A stretch of 64,000 nt of DNA from Paracoccaceae bacterium. GTDB taxonomy: Bacteria > Pseudomonadota > Alphaproteobacteria > Rhodobacterales > Rhodobacteraceae. The position numbers were made by a program, and so were the translations under genes. Positions 38,688 through 48,319 of the stretch are shown here, piece after piece (within the stretch, counting starts at the first letter, position 1; each line of letters starts with the position of its first letter). The notes beneath the pieces were generated by a model, which worked only from the letters and a program-made list of their open reading frames with translations, made no database searches and was not told where the DNA came from. Location: the NCBI GenBank assembly GCA_019911965.1, contig JAIOJF010000042.1:124001-188000 (forward strand), read 5' to 3'.

Positions 38688-39542
38688 ATGCAGATCATAC
38701 GCATCGCCCTCGCGGCCCTGGCCCTGTCGGGCCTGACCCTGCCGGTGCAGGCGGATCAGGCGGGCATTACCGACATCACCGCCCTGTTCACCACCTTTGA
38801 CGGGGCCACCGGCATTCCGCTGCCCAAGGATACCGGGCGCGATTTTGAACGCATCGTCGGCGATACCTGCAACCCGCCCGCCGATCCCCTGATCGAGGGC
38901 AGCCTGCAGGGCGGGCTGATCGGCATGGCGCTCGATTTCGCCTTCAGCGAGATACAGGAGGGCCAGAAGGCGCTGGATGACAGCTTCACCCGCTCCTATT
39001 TCGCCAACAAGAACATCGCCGCTCTGGACATTCCCGTCGGTCAGGCCCGCTGCATTGCCATTGCCCGCCTGCAGATCGATGCAGACCGGCGGATCCGGGG
39101 ATATTATTCGCTGCACGTCCTTGCGCTGGTGCGCGACAGCGAACATGCTTTCGTGGTGCGTCCGCTTTATCTGCACACGCCGGTTCTGAAGAACAAGGTG
39201 CCTGCGTCAGGCCTGCCGAAGGCGGATGCGGCGATCAGCGTCAGTTTCGTGTTCATCGACAAGGCGCTGGACGAGGTTACGGTGACGCGCGAGTTCTCGG
39301 TGCAGGACTACGCCACCGGCAAGGATGCCGGGCCGCATGTCTTTGCGCTGTCGGCGGCCATCGGCGCGGCGGGCGGCTATCACGATTTCGAGGACAGCGC
39401 CTATTTGCCCTATCACGCCGGCCGGCCGGTCTCGATCGCCATCGCCGTTACCGAAACCGGCGAGCGTTCCGGCGGGCTGGCGCGCCTGTTCCGCCTGAAC
39501 GCCGTGGCGATGCGCGACAGCCTGAAACAGGCCATCCGCTGA
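38688..39542 (+). CDS. Secreted protein of unknown function
   Basis: The 284-residue protein has a signal peptide (MQIIRIALAALALSGLTLPV, cut after VQA). The mature part is a beta-rich domain with conserved-looking GDTCNPPADPLIEGSLQGGL near residue 64 and VGQARCIAIARLQIDADRRI near 117, the two cysteines possibly forming a disulfide. No family is recognised. It lies 36 bases after the previous unknown gene and before the MFS exporter. Confidence 0.7.
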   Translation: MQIIRIALAALALSGLTLPVQADQAGITDITALFTTFDGATGIPLPKDTGRDFERIVGDTCNPPADPLIEGSLQGGLIGMALDFAFSEIQEGQKALDDSFTRSYFANKNIAALDIPVGQARCIAIARLQIDADRRIRGYYSLHVLALVRDSEHAFVVRPLYLHTPVLKNKVPASGLPKADAAISVSFVFIDKALDEVTVTREFSVQDYATGKDAGPHVFALSAAIGAAGGYHDFEDSAYLPYHAGRPVSIAIAVTETGERSGGLARLFRLNAVAMRDSLKQAIR

Positions 39543-41102
<1,560 letters not shown>

Positions 41103-41107
41103 GCGGC

Positions 41108-41569
41108 CTATAGCGGCAGGCTGGTGGTCGACTTGATCTCCTCCATCGACAGCAGGGCGGTCACGTTGAAAATACGCACCTCGGATATCAGCGCCTGGTA
41201 AAACTCGTCATAGGCGCGTGCATTGCGCACCCGGACCTTCAGGATATAGTCGATATCGCCCGCCAGCCTGTGCGCCTCAAGCACTTCGGGGCGATCACGC
41301 AGGGTCTTCAGAAACCGTGCCTGCCAGTCGGCCTCGTGTTCGGAGGTGCGGATCAGCACGAAGAAACAGGCCTCCAGCCCCAGCGCCTCGGGATCGAGGA
41401 TCATCGTCTGGCCCCGGATCACCCCCGCCTTGCGCAATTTGCGGATGCGATTCCATACCGGCGTCTTGGACGAGCCGATTTTTCCGGCGATTTCATCCAG
41501 GGACTGGCCGGCATCGGCCTGAAGTTCGGAAAGGATTTTCCTGTCTGTTTCGTCAAGTCGGACTGCCAT
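41108..41569 (-). CDS. Lrp/AsnC-family transcriptional regulator
   Basis: A 153-residue Lrp-type regulator with an N-terminal helix-turn-helix (DETDRKILSELQADAGQSL, IAGKIGSSKTPVWNRIRKLR) and a C-terminal RAM ligand-binding domain (AHRLAGDIDYILKVRVRNAR near residue 100). It is divergent from the half-domain protein/fpr transcript, and the 155-base gap holds an inverted repeat that it may bind. In Rhodobacterales, as I recall, an Lrp gene of this kind heads the assimilatory cysteine operon. Confidence 0.9.
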   Translation of the reverse strand: MAVRLDETDRKILSELQADAGQSLDEIAGKIGSSKTPVWNRIRKLRKAGVIRGQTMILDPEALGLEACFFVLIRTSEHEADWQARFLKTLRDRPEVLEAHRLAGDIDYILKVRVRNARAYDEFYQALISEVRIFNVTALLSMEEIKSTTSLPL

Positions 41570-41654
41570 TTCGGGTATTCCACCTTTTGCGGGAGCATTT
41601 CACTGGAAATGGTCAGTACCGGAACAACATCCTTATTTGAAGCGGGATCTGGTA

Positions 41655-41670
41655 AATTTCTTGGGAAATT
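41655..41670. promoter_or_regulatory. Inverted repeat in the Lrp/half-domain intergenic region
   Basis: AATTTC TTGG GAAATT (41655-41670) is a 6-bp inverted repeat 55 bases before the start of the half-domain gene and 86 bases from the lrp start. It is a plausible site for the adjacent Lrp/AsnC regulator, which is inference. Confidence 0.4.
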
Positions 41671-41724
41671 GTTCTATTAGTCGGCAAGAAACACCGAAGC
41701 AAGTCCGTTCCAAGGAAAACGATC

Positions 41725-42264
41725 ATGCCGCTGGATATTCTGTCGATCACTTCCGCGCCCGAAACCCGCGCCGCCGCCAATCCCGAAACGCTGGTCGATG
41801 CGCCGTTTCTGCGCGCCGTTGCCGATCTCGCCGATGACCGTGGCGATGCCCGCTTCACCCCCGGTGCCGGGGTGCTGTTCGACCGCCCGCTGACGCGCGA
41901 CGAACGCCGCGCCCTGCCCGAGCCGGGCGATATCGCGCCGCGCTACCTGGATCTGCCGGTTGACCGCCATCGCCGTGCACTGGCGCAGCACCCTGAATTT
42001 GCGGGTCTGGTGGCGAAATACACGATCCCGCATTACCGCGCGGGGTATCGCATGGTCATCATCCCGCTGACCCGGCCGCTGAGTGCTGCCGATCTGCGCC
42101 TGATCGCAGATGCCGGCGAGACCTTCGGCCACGGCACGATCCGGCTGACTGCAGATGTCTCCATCCGCCTGCCGAACGTGCCCGAAGCGCTGCTGCGCCC
42201 GCTATTTGCCGCCCTGACGCGCGGCGGGCTTTACGATGCGGTGCCGCAGAAAATGGCGGCCTGA
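41725..42264 (+). CDS. Orphan nitrite/sulfite reductase ferredoxin-like half-domain protein
   Basis: The 179-residue protein resembles the ferredoxin-like half domain of sulfite and nitrite reductases in its C-terminal part: PLTRPLSAADLRLIADAGET, then FGHGTIRLTADVSIRLPNVP and LLRPLFAALTRGGLYDAV (about residues 112-173). It lacks every siroheme/Fe-S cysteine motif, so it cannot itself reduce sulfite. The N-terminal about 100 residues match nothing I know. It sits between an Lrp regulator and ferredoxin-NADP reductase, where relatives carry cysG/cysI/cysH genes, so it may be an accessory protein or a deletion remnant. Confidence 0.65.
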   Translation: MPLDILSITSAPETRAAANPETLVDAPFLRAVADLADDRGDARFTPGAGVLFDRPLTRDERRALPEPGDIAPRYLDLPVDRHRRALAQHPEFAGLVAKYTIPHYRAGYRMVIIPLTRPLSAADLRLIADAGETFGHGTIRLTADVSIRLPNVPEALLRPLFAALTRGGLYDAVPQKMAA

Positions 42265-42371
42265 CCGTCGGCCACCCGCACTTGCGCCAATTTGACTGAC
42301 TGGATTATCCGGTCCGGGATACGTATATACCCCGGACCGACAGTCAGCCACGGGCGGAAGTAGACGAATTC

Positions 42372-43190
42372 ATGAATGATCTCAGCAAGCTCCGGACCGG
42401 GGCCGATACCAAGGCGGCGCGGCTGCCGGACGCGCAGATTGTCACTTCGGTGCATCACTGGAACGAACGGTTGTTCTCGTTCCGGGTCACACGCCCGCAA
42501 AGCCTGCGATTCCGTTCCGGCGAGTTTCTGATGATCGGCCTGATGGATGACAATGACCGCCCCTTGCTCAGGGCCTATTCCATCGCCTCGCCGAACTGGG
42601 CCGAGGAGCTTGAGTTTTATTCGATCAAGGTGCCTGATGGCCCGCTGACCTCGCGGCTTCAGCATATCAAGCCGGGCGATCAGATCATCATCCGCCCCAA
42701 ACCCGTGGGTTCGCTGGTGATCGACGCGCTGTTGCCGGGCAAGCGGCTGTATCTGATCGCGACCGGCACCGGGGTGGCACCCTTCGCCTCGCTGGTGCGC
42801 GACCCGGAAGTTTACGAGAAATTCGATCAGGTGATCCTGACCCATACCACGCGATCAAGCTCGGCGCTGGATTTCTCGCGCGATCTGGTGGCCGATATCC
42901 TGGCCGACGAGACCCTGTCCGAGATCGCCGGTGGCAACCTGTGGTATTACCCGACGACGACGCGCGAAGAGACCGTCAAGATGGGCCGCATCACCGACAA
43001 GATCACCAGCGGCGAGTTGTTCCGCGATCTGGAGGTGCCGCCGTTCGATCCTGCGGTTGACCGGGTGATGATCTGCGGCTCGATGGGGCTGAACCTGGAC
43101 ATGAAGGCGATTCTGGAAGCCGCCGGCCTGCGCGAAGGCGCCAATTCCGAGCCGGGAGAATATGTGCTGGAAAAGGCCTTTGTCGGCTGA
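42372..43190 (+). CDS. fpr: Ferredoxin-NADP+ reductase
   Basis: A 272-residue FAD enzyme moving electrons between NADPH and ferredoxin or flavodoxin. FAD-binding RAYSIASPNWAEELEF lies near residue 62 and the phosphate-binding KPVGSLVIDALLPGKRLYLI near 112. The NADPH part has IATGTGVAPFASLVRDP near 131 and MICGSMGLNLDM near 233. The C-terminus EYVLEKAFVG is typical of the bacterial subclass I FPR. It begins 107 bases after the half-domain gene and ends before a pair of hairpins. Confidence 0.93.
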   Translation: MNDLSKLRTGADTKAARLPDAQIVTSVHHWNERLFSFRVTRPQSLRFRSGEFLMIGLMDDNDRPLLRAYSIASPNWAEELEFYSIKVPDGPLTSRLQHIKPGDQIIIRPKPVGSLVIDALLPGKRLYLIATGTGVAPFASLVRDPEVYEKFDQVILTHTTRSSSALDFSRDLVADILADETLSEIAGGNLWYYPTTTREETVKMGRITDKITSGELFRDLEVPPFDPAVDRVMICGSMGLNLDMKAILEAAGLREGANSEPGEYVLEKAFVG

Positions 43191-43235
43191 GAACCGAATG
43201 CGGGCGACACATCGGCGCGGTCCCGGGCGCTGGCC

Positions 43236-43257
43236 AAAATTTTTCAGGAAAAATTTT
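43236..43257 (+). terminator. AT-rich stem-loop after fpr
   Basis: AAAATTTTT (43236-43244), loop CAGG, AAAAATTTT (43249-43257) is a perfect 9-bp AT-only stem in a GC-rich genome. It lies 46 bases after the fpr stop and can act as a terminator in either direction. Confidence 0.5.
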
Positions 43258-43263
43258 CGCACC

Positions 43264-43287
43264 GCAGGATTTTCTTAAAAATCCTGC
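43264..43287 (-). terminator. Stem-loop overlapping the stop of the ArsC-family gene
   Basis: GCAGGATTTT (43264-43273), loop CTTA, AAAATCCTGC (43278-43287) is a perfect 10-bp stem. The ArsC-family stop codon (43275-43277) lies in the loop. Together with the AT-rich hairpin it separates the convergent genes. Confidence 0.6.
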
Positions 43288-43616
43288 TTGTCCAGTGCCG
43301 CAATCGTCGCCTTGGTCCAGCCGGCCAGCCAGGTCTCGCCGGTGGCGATCAGGGGCCGCTTCATCAGCGACGGATGCGCAATCACCGCCTCGACCAGCGG
43401 CAGGGCGCGATCCGCCTCGGACATGCCGCGCCAGGTGTATGACGCGCGGTTGATCAGCCTGTCGCCCAGCACCAGATGCGCCGCTTCCAGCACCTCGCGC
43501 GTGATCCCGTCATCGCGGACATCGCGGAACTCCGCCGCGTGGCCCATCGCTGCCAGTCCCGCAAGGGCTTTCTGGCAGGTTGAACACTTGGTCAATCCAT
43601 AAACCGTCAGTTTCAT
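43275..43616 (-). CDS. ArsC/Spx-family thioredoxin-fold protein
   Basis: The 113-residue protein has the ArsC/Spx/YffB fold with a CxxC pair at residues 11-14 (LTKCSTCQKAL), FRDVRDDGITREVLEA near 31, and the LPLVEAVIAHPSLMKRPLIA segment near 73. True arsenate reductases use a single N-terminal Cys; the CSTC arrangement resembles YffB/Spx-type proteins that act on thiols. It is annotated in relatives simply as ArsC family. GGAGG lies six bases before ATG 43616. Confidence 0.85.
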   Translation of the reverse strand: MKLTVYGLTKCSTCQKALAGLAAMGHAAEFRDVRDDGITREVLEAAHLVLGDRLINRASYTWRGMSEADRALPLVEAVIAHPSLMKRPLIATGETWLAGWTKATIAALDKQDF

Positions 43617-43824
43617 CGCCACCCTCCGGACCTTTCGCCGCTACCAAATGCTGCATGCCGCAAACCGGGCCGCCTTGGCAAGCCGGTCGCGCCCAAAGCC
43701 ACCTGCACGCCCCCGCCAGCCTTAAAATCCCGGCTATTGCCAATCGTGAAGTTCCAAATCCGCAAAGTCGGGGTATTGTAAGGCCCATCAACAACAAGAA
43801 TCAGCAAACCATCAGGGGAAAACA

Positions 43825-44841
43825 ATGTTGAACTGGAAAACACTGGCCATTGCGGCAACCGCCGTCACTTTCGCGGGCGAAGCCCTGGCAACCGAATGGA
43901 ATGTCTCGGTCTGGGGCAAGCGCCGCGCCTTCACCGAGCATATCGAGAAGATCGCCGAACTGGTCAGCGCCAAGACCAATGGCGGCTTCACCATGAATAT
44001 CAGCTATGGCGGTCTGTCCAAGAATACCGAGAACCTGGACGGCATCTCGATCGGTGCCTTCGAGATGGCGCAGATCTGCGCCGGCTATCACGAGGACAAG
44101 AACCCGACCCTGACGGTGCTGGAACTGCCGTTCCTGGGCGTGTCGACCTTTGCCCAGGAGGTCGCGGTCTCGAACGCGCTTTATGCGCATCCCGCCGTGC
44201 AGGCCGACCTGGCGCGCTGGAACGCGATGCTGCTGATGCCCTCGCCGATGCCGCAATACAATATCGTCGGACGCGGCGAGCCGCGCGATACACTGGAGAA
44301 GATGGCCGGTATGCGGGTACGTGCGACCGGCGGTCTGGGCGAGGCGTTCCGCACCATCGGCGCGGTGCCGACTTCGGTAACCGCAACCGAAGCCTATAAC
44401 GCGATGGAAAGCGGCGTGGTCGATACCGTCGCCTTCGCACCGCACGCGCATCTGTCCTTCCGCACCGTCGATCAGGCCACCTGGTGGACCGAGAACCTCA
44501 ATCCCGGCACCGTCAACTGCCCGGTCGTGGTCAATACCGATGCCTTCGCGGCCCTGTCGGATGACGAGCGCGCCGCGCTGGTCGGATCGGTCGACGAGGC
44601 GATTGCCTATTACGTCGACTATTACAACAACGAGACGATGACCAAATGGGACAAGGCGCTGGCGGAAAAGAACGTCGTGCGGGTCAACCTGTCGGACGAG
44701 GAAATCGCCAAGTTCCGTACCAGTGCCGCCGGTCCGGCGCGTGATGCCTGGATCGCCAAGATGGATGCCGCCGGTATCCCCGGCCAGGAGCTTTACGATC
44801 TGGTGATGGCGGCGCTCGACAAGGCCAAGGCGTCCAACTAG
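43825..44841 (+). CDS. dctP: TRAP transporter substrate-binding protein (DctP family)
   Basis: A 338-residue exported binding protein with a signal peptide (residues 1-22, MLNWKTLAIAATAVTFAGEA). It has the DctP-family fold with LPFLGVSTFAQEVAVSNALY near 100, and the carboxylate-binding helix region KMAGMRVRATGGLGEAFRTI near 157 whose Arg normally holds the substrate carboxylate. TVTAT-like VPTSVTATEAYNAMESGVVD near 179 is typical. It captures a carboxylate in the periplasm and gives it to the DctQM membrane pair encoded downstream. The ligand is not identifiable; the coupled aminotransferase hints at an amino- or 2-oxo acid. Confidence 0.9.
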   Translation: MLNWKTLAIAATAVTFAGEALATEWNVSVWGKRRAFTEHIEKIAELVSAKTNGGFTMNISYGGLSKNTENLDGISIGAFEMAQICAGYHEDKNPTLTVLELPFLGVSTFAQEVAVSNALYAHPAVQADLARWNAMLLMPSPMPQYNIVGRGEPRDTLEKMAGMRVRATGGLGEAFRTIGAVPTSVTATEAYNAMESGVVDTVAFAPHAHLSFRTVDQATWWTENLNPGTVNCPVVVNTDAFAALSDDERAALVGSVDEAIAYYVDYYNNETMTKWDKALAEKNVVRVNLSDEEIAKFRTSAAGPARDAWIAKMDAAGIPGQELYDLVMAALDKAKASN

Positions 44842-44865
44842 GGGCGTTTCGGCAGTTTTTGGCAA

Positions 44866-44902
44866 TGTCGCCCGGTGCGAAAGAAATTTGCGCCGGGCGA
44901 CA
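44866..44902 (+). other. Strong stem-loop between dctP and dctQ
   Basis: TGTCGCCCGG (44866-44875) and CCGGGCGACA (44893-44902) form a perfect 10-bp stem around a 17-base loop, 24 bases after the dctP stop. There is no T-run, so it probably stabilises the dctP transcript or lowers read-through into dctQM, giving more binding protein than permease. Confidence 0.6.
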
Positions 44903-45006
44903 CGCCGATTTGCGCTTCGGTGTGATGCGCAGGCCCTGCCCGACCCGGCCCCTGTTCGCGGGGGCCGGTGCATTTCCCCCTACCCAATCCCGAAAGGAAG
45001 CCGCTC

Positions 45007-45639
45007 ATGGCCGGTAGTGCCCATATCATCGAGGATGGCAGCCTGCTCAGCCGTCTGGACCGGGGGCTGGAACGCATCGAGGCACCGCTGGCCTTGATAA
45101 GCGGTCTGGCAGTGTTCAGCCTGATGCTGCTGGCGGTGGTGTCGGTATCGGGGCGCAACGCCTTCAACATGCCGCTGCCGGGCTATGTCGACTGGATCGA
45201 GATGGCGATGCCGCTGCTGGCCTTCCTTGGCATTTCCTGGACGCAGCGGCAGGGCGGCCATATCCGCATGGACATCCTGATCGGCCGCCTGCGCGGTCGG
45301 CCCGCCTGGGCGGCGGAGATGCTGACAACCCTGGTGGCATTGCTTCTGATCGGATTGCTAATCTGGGGAAGCTGGGCGCATTTCCTGCGTTCGATAGATT
45401 TCGCGGCACCGCTCTGGAGCCGTGATTCCTCGATCGACATCAAGCTGCCGCTCTGGCCTGCGAAACTGCTGGTGCCGGTGGCGTTTTCGGTGCTGGCGCT
45501 CCGCCTTGCGCTGCAATTCTGGGGCTATGCCCAGGCATTCGCGCGCAACCTGCCACAGCCGATTGCGGTGCCGCTGCCGCTGACCATCGAACAACAGGCC
45601 GCCGAGGAGGCACGACATGTCTCCGACGGCGAAATCTAG
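45007..45639 (+). CDS. dctQ: TRAP transporter small permease (DctQ family)
   Basis: The 210-residue protein has four membrane segments, starting ALISGLAVFSLMLLAVVSVSG near residue 29. The DctQ signature is seen in VDWIEMAMPLLAFLGISWTQ near 60 followed by RQGGHIRMDILIGRL near 80. It forms the inner-membrane unit of a tripartite, ATP-independent, sodium-driven uptake system with DctM. AAAGGAAG precedes ATG 45007. DctM begins 14 bases after the stop. Confidence 0.93.
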   Translation: MAGSAHIIEDGSLLSRLDRGLERIEAPLALISGLAVFSLMLLAVVSVSGRNAFNMPLPGYVDWIEMAMPLLAFLGISWTQRQGGHIRMDILIGRLRGRPAWAAEMLTTLVALLLIGLLIWGSWAHFLRSIDFAAPLWSRDSSIDIKLPLWPAKLLVPVAFSVLALRLALQFWGYAQAFARNLPQPIAVPLPLTIEQQAAEEARHVSDGEI

Positions 45640-45653
45640 GGCGGGCGGGCATC

Positions 45654-47054
45654 ATGGAACCCATTGATATCGGCCTGATCGTCACCTTCGGCCTGTTCGT
45701 CTTCGTCATGCTGGGCATGCGCGTGGCCTTCGCCGCCGCTTTGGCCGGTATGGTCGGGCTGATCTGGATATTCTGGTCCAAGAAGGGCTATGATCCTGAC
45801 GCCTTCGGCTGGGCGATGACAGTGGCGGTCAAAACCGCCGGGCAGGTGCCGCATTCCAAGATTTCAAGCCAGGAACTCAGCCTGATCCCGACCTTCGTGC
45901 TGATCGGTTACCTCGCCTATTACGCCGGTCTGACCAAGGCCTTGTTCGAGGCCGCCAAGCGCTGGCTGGGCTGGCTGCCGGGCGGGCTGGCGGTATCGAC
46001 GGTGTTCGCCACCGCCGGGTTTGCCGCCGTGTCGGGGGCATCCGTGGCGACGTCGGCGGTGTTCGCGCGGATCGCCATCCCCGAGATGCTGGCGGTCGGC
46101 TACAACAAGCGCTTCGCCGCCGGGGTGGTGGCGGCGGCGGGCACGCTGGCCTCGCTGATCCCGCCATCGGCCATCCTGGTGATCTATGCCATCATCGTGG
46201 AACAGAATGTCGGCAAATTGCTGCTGGCGGGGTTCATTCCGGGGGCGTTCTCGGCGGTGGTCTATGCCTCGCTGATCATCGGCATGGCGCTGGCGATCCC
46301 GGGCTTCGGGCCGCGCGTCACCGGCTATAGCTGGAAGGAACGGCTGGTCTCGCTGCCGCCGGCCTTTCCGATCTTCTTTGTCGTGCTGATCATCATCTTC
46401 TTCATCTACAACCCGTTCGGCGGCGATGCCTGGGGCACCCCGACCGAGGGCGGCGCGCTGGGAGCCTTCGTGGTGTTCCTGATGGCGCTGTGGAAAAAGA
46501 TGCGCTGGCGGCAGTTCAGGGACGCGCTGTTGGAAACCGCGAAACTGTCGGCGATGATCTTCACCATCATCTGGGGCGTGCTGATCTATGTGCGGTTCCT
46601 TGGCTTTGCCGATCTGCCGGGGGCATTTTCCGACTGGATCACCTCGCTGGAACATTCGCCGATGCTGACGCTGGTGATGATCCTTTTGGCCTATGCGGTG
46701 CTGGGCATGTTCATGGATGCCATCGGCATGCTGTTGCTGACATTGCCGGTGGTCTATCCGGCGGTGATGGCGCTGAATGGCGGCGAGGATGTCGCCGCCG
46801 CCGACAGCGCCTTCGGCATGTCCGGCGAGATGTGCGCCATCTGGTTCGGCATTCTGGTGGTCAAGATGGCCGAGTTCTGCCTGATCACGCCACCGATCGG
46901 GCTGAACTGCTTTGTCGTCGCAGGTGTGCGCCCTGACCTGAGCGTTCAGGACGTGTTTCGCGGCGTCACGCCGTTCTTCATCGCCGATGCCATCACCATC
47001 GCGCTGCTGGTGGCGTTTCCGGCCATCGTGCTGTGGCTGCCCGGGCAGTTATGA
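45654..47054 (+). CDS. dctM: TRAP transporter large permease (DctM family)
   Basis: A 466-residue permease with about 12 membrane segments. DctM features seen are VSTVFATAGFAAVSGASVATSAVFARI near residues 116-142, the AAAGTLASLIPPSAILVIYA segment near 161, and FMDAIGMLLLTLPVVYPAVM near 350. It carries the substrate through the inner membrane using a sodium gradient. Its stop overlaps an ATG at 47051 that starts the aminotransferase frame, so the aminotransferase is probably translated with it. Confidence 0.94.
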   Translation: MEPIDIGLIVTFGLFVFVMLGMRVAFAAALAGMVGLIWIFWSKKGYDPDAFGWAMTVAVKTAGQVPHSKISSQELSLIPTFVLIGYLAYYAGLTKALFEAAKRWLGWLPGGLAVSTVFATAGFAAVSGASVATSAVFARIAIPEMLAVGYNKRFAAGVVAAAGTLASLIPPSAILVIYAIIVEQNVGKLLLAGFIPGAFSAVVYASLIIGMALAIPGFGPRVTGYSWKERLVSLPPAFPIFFVVLIIIFFIYNPFGGDAWGTPTEGGALGAFVVFLMALWKKMRWRQFRDALLETAKLSAMIFTIIWGVLIYVRFLGFADLPGAFSDWITSLEHSPMLTLVMILLAYAVLGMFMDAIGMLLLTLPVVYPAVMALNGGEDVAAADSAFGMSGEMCAIWFGILVVKMAEFCLITPPIGLNCFVVAGVRPDLSVQDVFRGVTPFFIADAITIALLVAFPAIVLWLPGQL

Positions 47055-47062
47055 GGCCGCGC

Positions 47063-48253
47063 ATGTCCGCCCCGATCAACCCCGCCCTTGCCGCCACGTC
47101 CGAGCCACCGGTGATGCAGGCGCTTGGCTGGCTGGAAGGCGTGACCTTCCCGCCGGAACGCCCGCTGATCCGCCTGAGCCAGGCCGCCCCGGTCGCGCCA
47201 CCACCCCTGCCCCTGCGCGAGGCTTTGGCCGAGGCGGTGATGCATGATGCGGGGGCGCATATCTACGGCCCGGTGCTGGGGCTGCCCGAATTGCGCACCG
47301 AGATCGCGGCGCAATGGTCGGCGGCCTATGGCGGCGAGATTGCGCAATCCAACGTGGCGATCACGGCGGGCTGCAATCAGGCGTTCTGCGCCGCGCTGGC
47401 CTCGGTGGCGGCGGCGGGCGATGCGGTACTGATCCCGGCACCGTGGTATTTCAACCACTGCATGTGGGCCGACATGTCCGGCATCGAAACCCGCGCCATC
47501 ACCTGCGGGCGCGGCATGTTGCCCGATCCCGATCACGCGGCCTCGCTGATTGACGCGCGCACCAGAGCGATTGTGCTGGTCACGCCGAACAACCCGACCG
47601 GCGCGGAATATCCCGCCGAACTGGTGCGCGCATTCTACGATCTGGCGCGCGCGCATGGTCTGGCGCTGATCCTCGATGAAACCTACCGCGATTTCGACAG
47701 CCGCAGCGGGCGTGCGCATGATCTGTTCACCGATCCCGACTGGCCGGAAACCCTGATCCAGGTCTATTCCTTCTCCAAGGCCTACCGGCTGACCGGGCAC
47801 CGCGTGGGTGCGATGGTCTGCGGTGCAGAACGCATCGCACAGGCGGAAAAGTTCCTCGATACCGTGTCGATCTGCCCCAACCAGTTGGGCCAGCGCGGGG
47901 CGTTGTTCGGCATGCGCCATCTCGGGCAATGGCTGGCCGGGGAACGGGCCGAGATACTGGGCCGCCGCGATGCCGTGGCGCAGGGCTTTGGCACGCTCGA
48001 CGGCTGGACCCTGCTGGGGGCCGGGGCCTATTTTGCCTATGTCGATCATGGCTTCGATCAGCCCGCGCCGGTGATTGCAAGGCGGCTGGTGCACGAGGCC
48101 GGCCTGCTGGTCCTGCCCGGCGAGATGTTCATGCCGCAAGCCCGGCCAGGCACGGCCAATCCTGCCGATCGCCAGATCAGGATCGCCTTCGCCAATACCG
48201 ATCTTGCCGGGATCGCGGAAATGTTCCGCCGCCTTGCGGCGTTTTCCCCCTGA
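47063..48253 (+). CDS. Class I/II PLP aminotransferase of the TRAP operon
   Basis: The 396-residue fold-type I aminotransferase has the AYGGEIAQSNVAITAGCNQA region near residue 93, VLVTPNNPTGAEYPAELV near 173, and the PLP-lysine segment VYSFSKAYRLTGHRVG near 234. The substrate is unknown; coupling to dctM suggests that it handles the imported compound or its 2-oxo acid. ATG 47063 has GAGG six bases upstream; ATG 47051 in the dctM stop is the alternative. The gene is transcribed in the TRAP direction. Confidence 0.87.
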   Translation: MSAPINPALAATSEPPVMQALGWLEGVTFPPERPLIRLSQAAPVAPPPLPLREALAEAVMHDAGAHIYGPVLGLPELRTEIAAQWSAAYGGEIAQSNVAITAGCNQAFCAALASVAAAGDAVLIPAPWYFNHCMWADMSGIETRAITCGRGMLPDPDHAASLIDARTRAIVLVTPNNPTGAEYPAELVRAFYDLARAHGLALILDETYRDFDSRSGRAHDLFTDPDWPETLIQVYSFSKAYRLTGHRVGAMVCGAERIAQAEKFLDTVSICPNQLGQRGALFGMRHLGQWLAGERAEILGRRDAVAQGFGTLDGWTLLGAGAYFAYVDHGFDQPAPVIARRLVHEAGLLVLPGEMFMPQARPGTANPADRQIRIAFANTDLAGIAEMFRRLAAFSP

Positions 48254-48319
48254 GCGGTGCTTGTGTCCCGCACGCCTTGGCCCTAATACTCGCCCGACTT
48301 TGATGAAAGGGCCCTGTCC

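Noticed and set aside
43617-43824. Sigma-54 promoter upstream of dctP as target of the DctB/DctD pair
   Set aside because: No TGGCAC-N5-TTGC-type element is present, and the regulator itself lacks GAFTGA. The TRAP operon lies 26 kb away, so a link is not supported.
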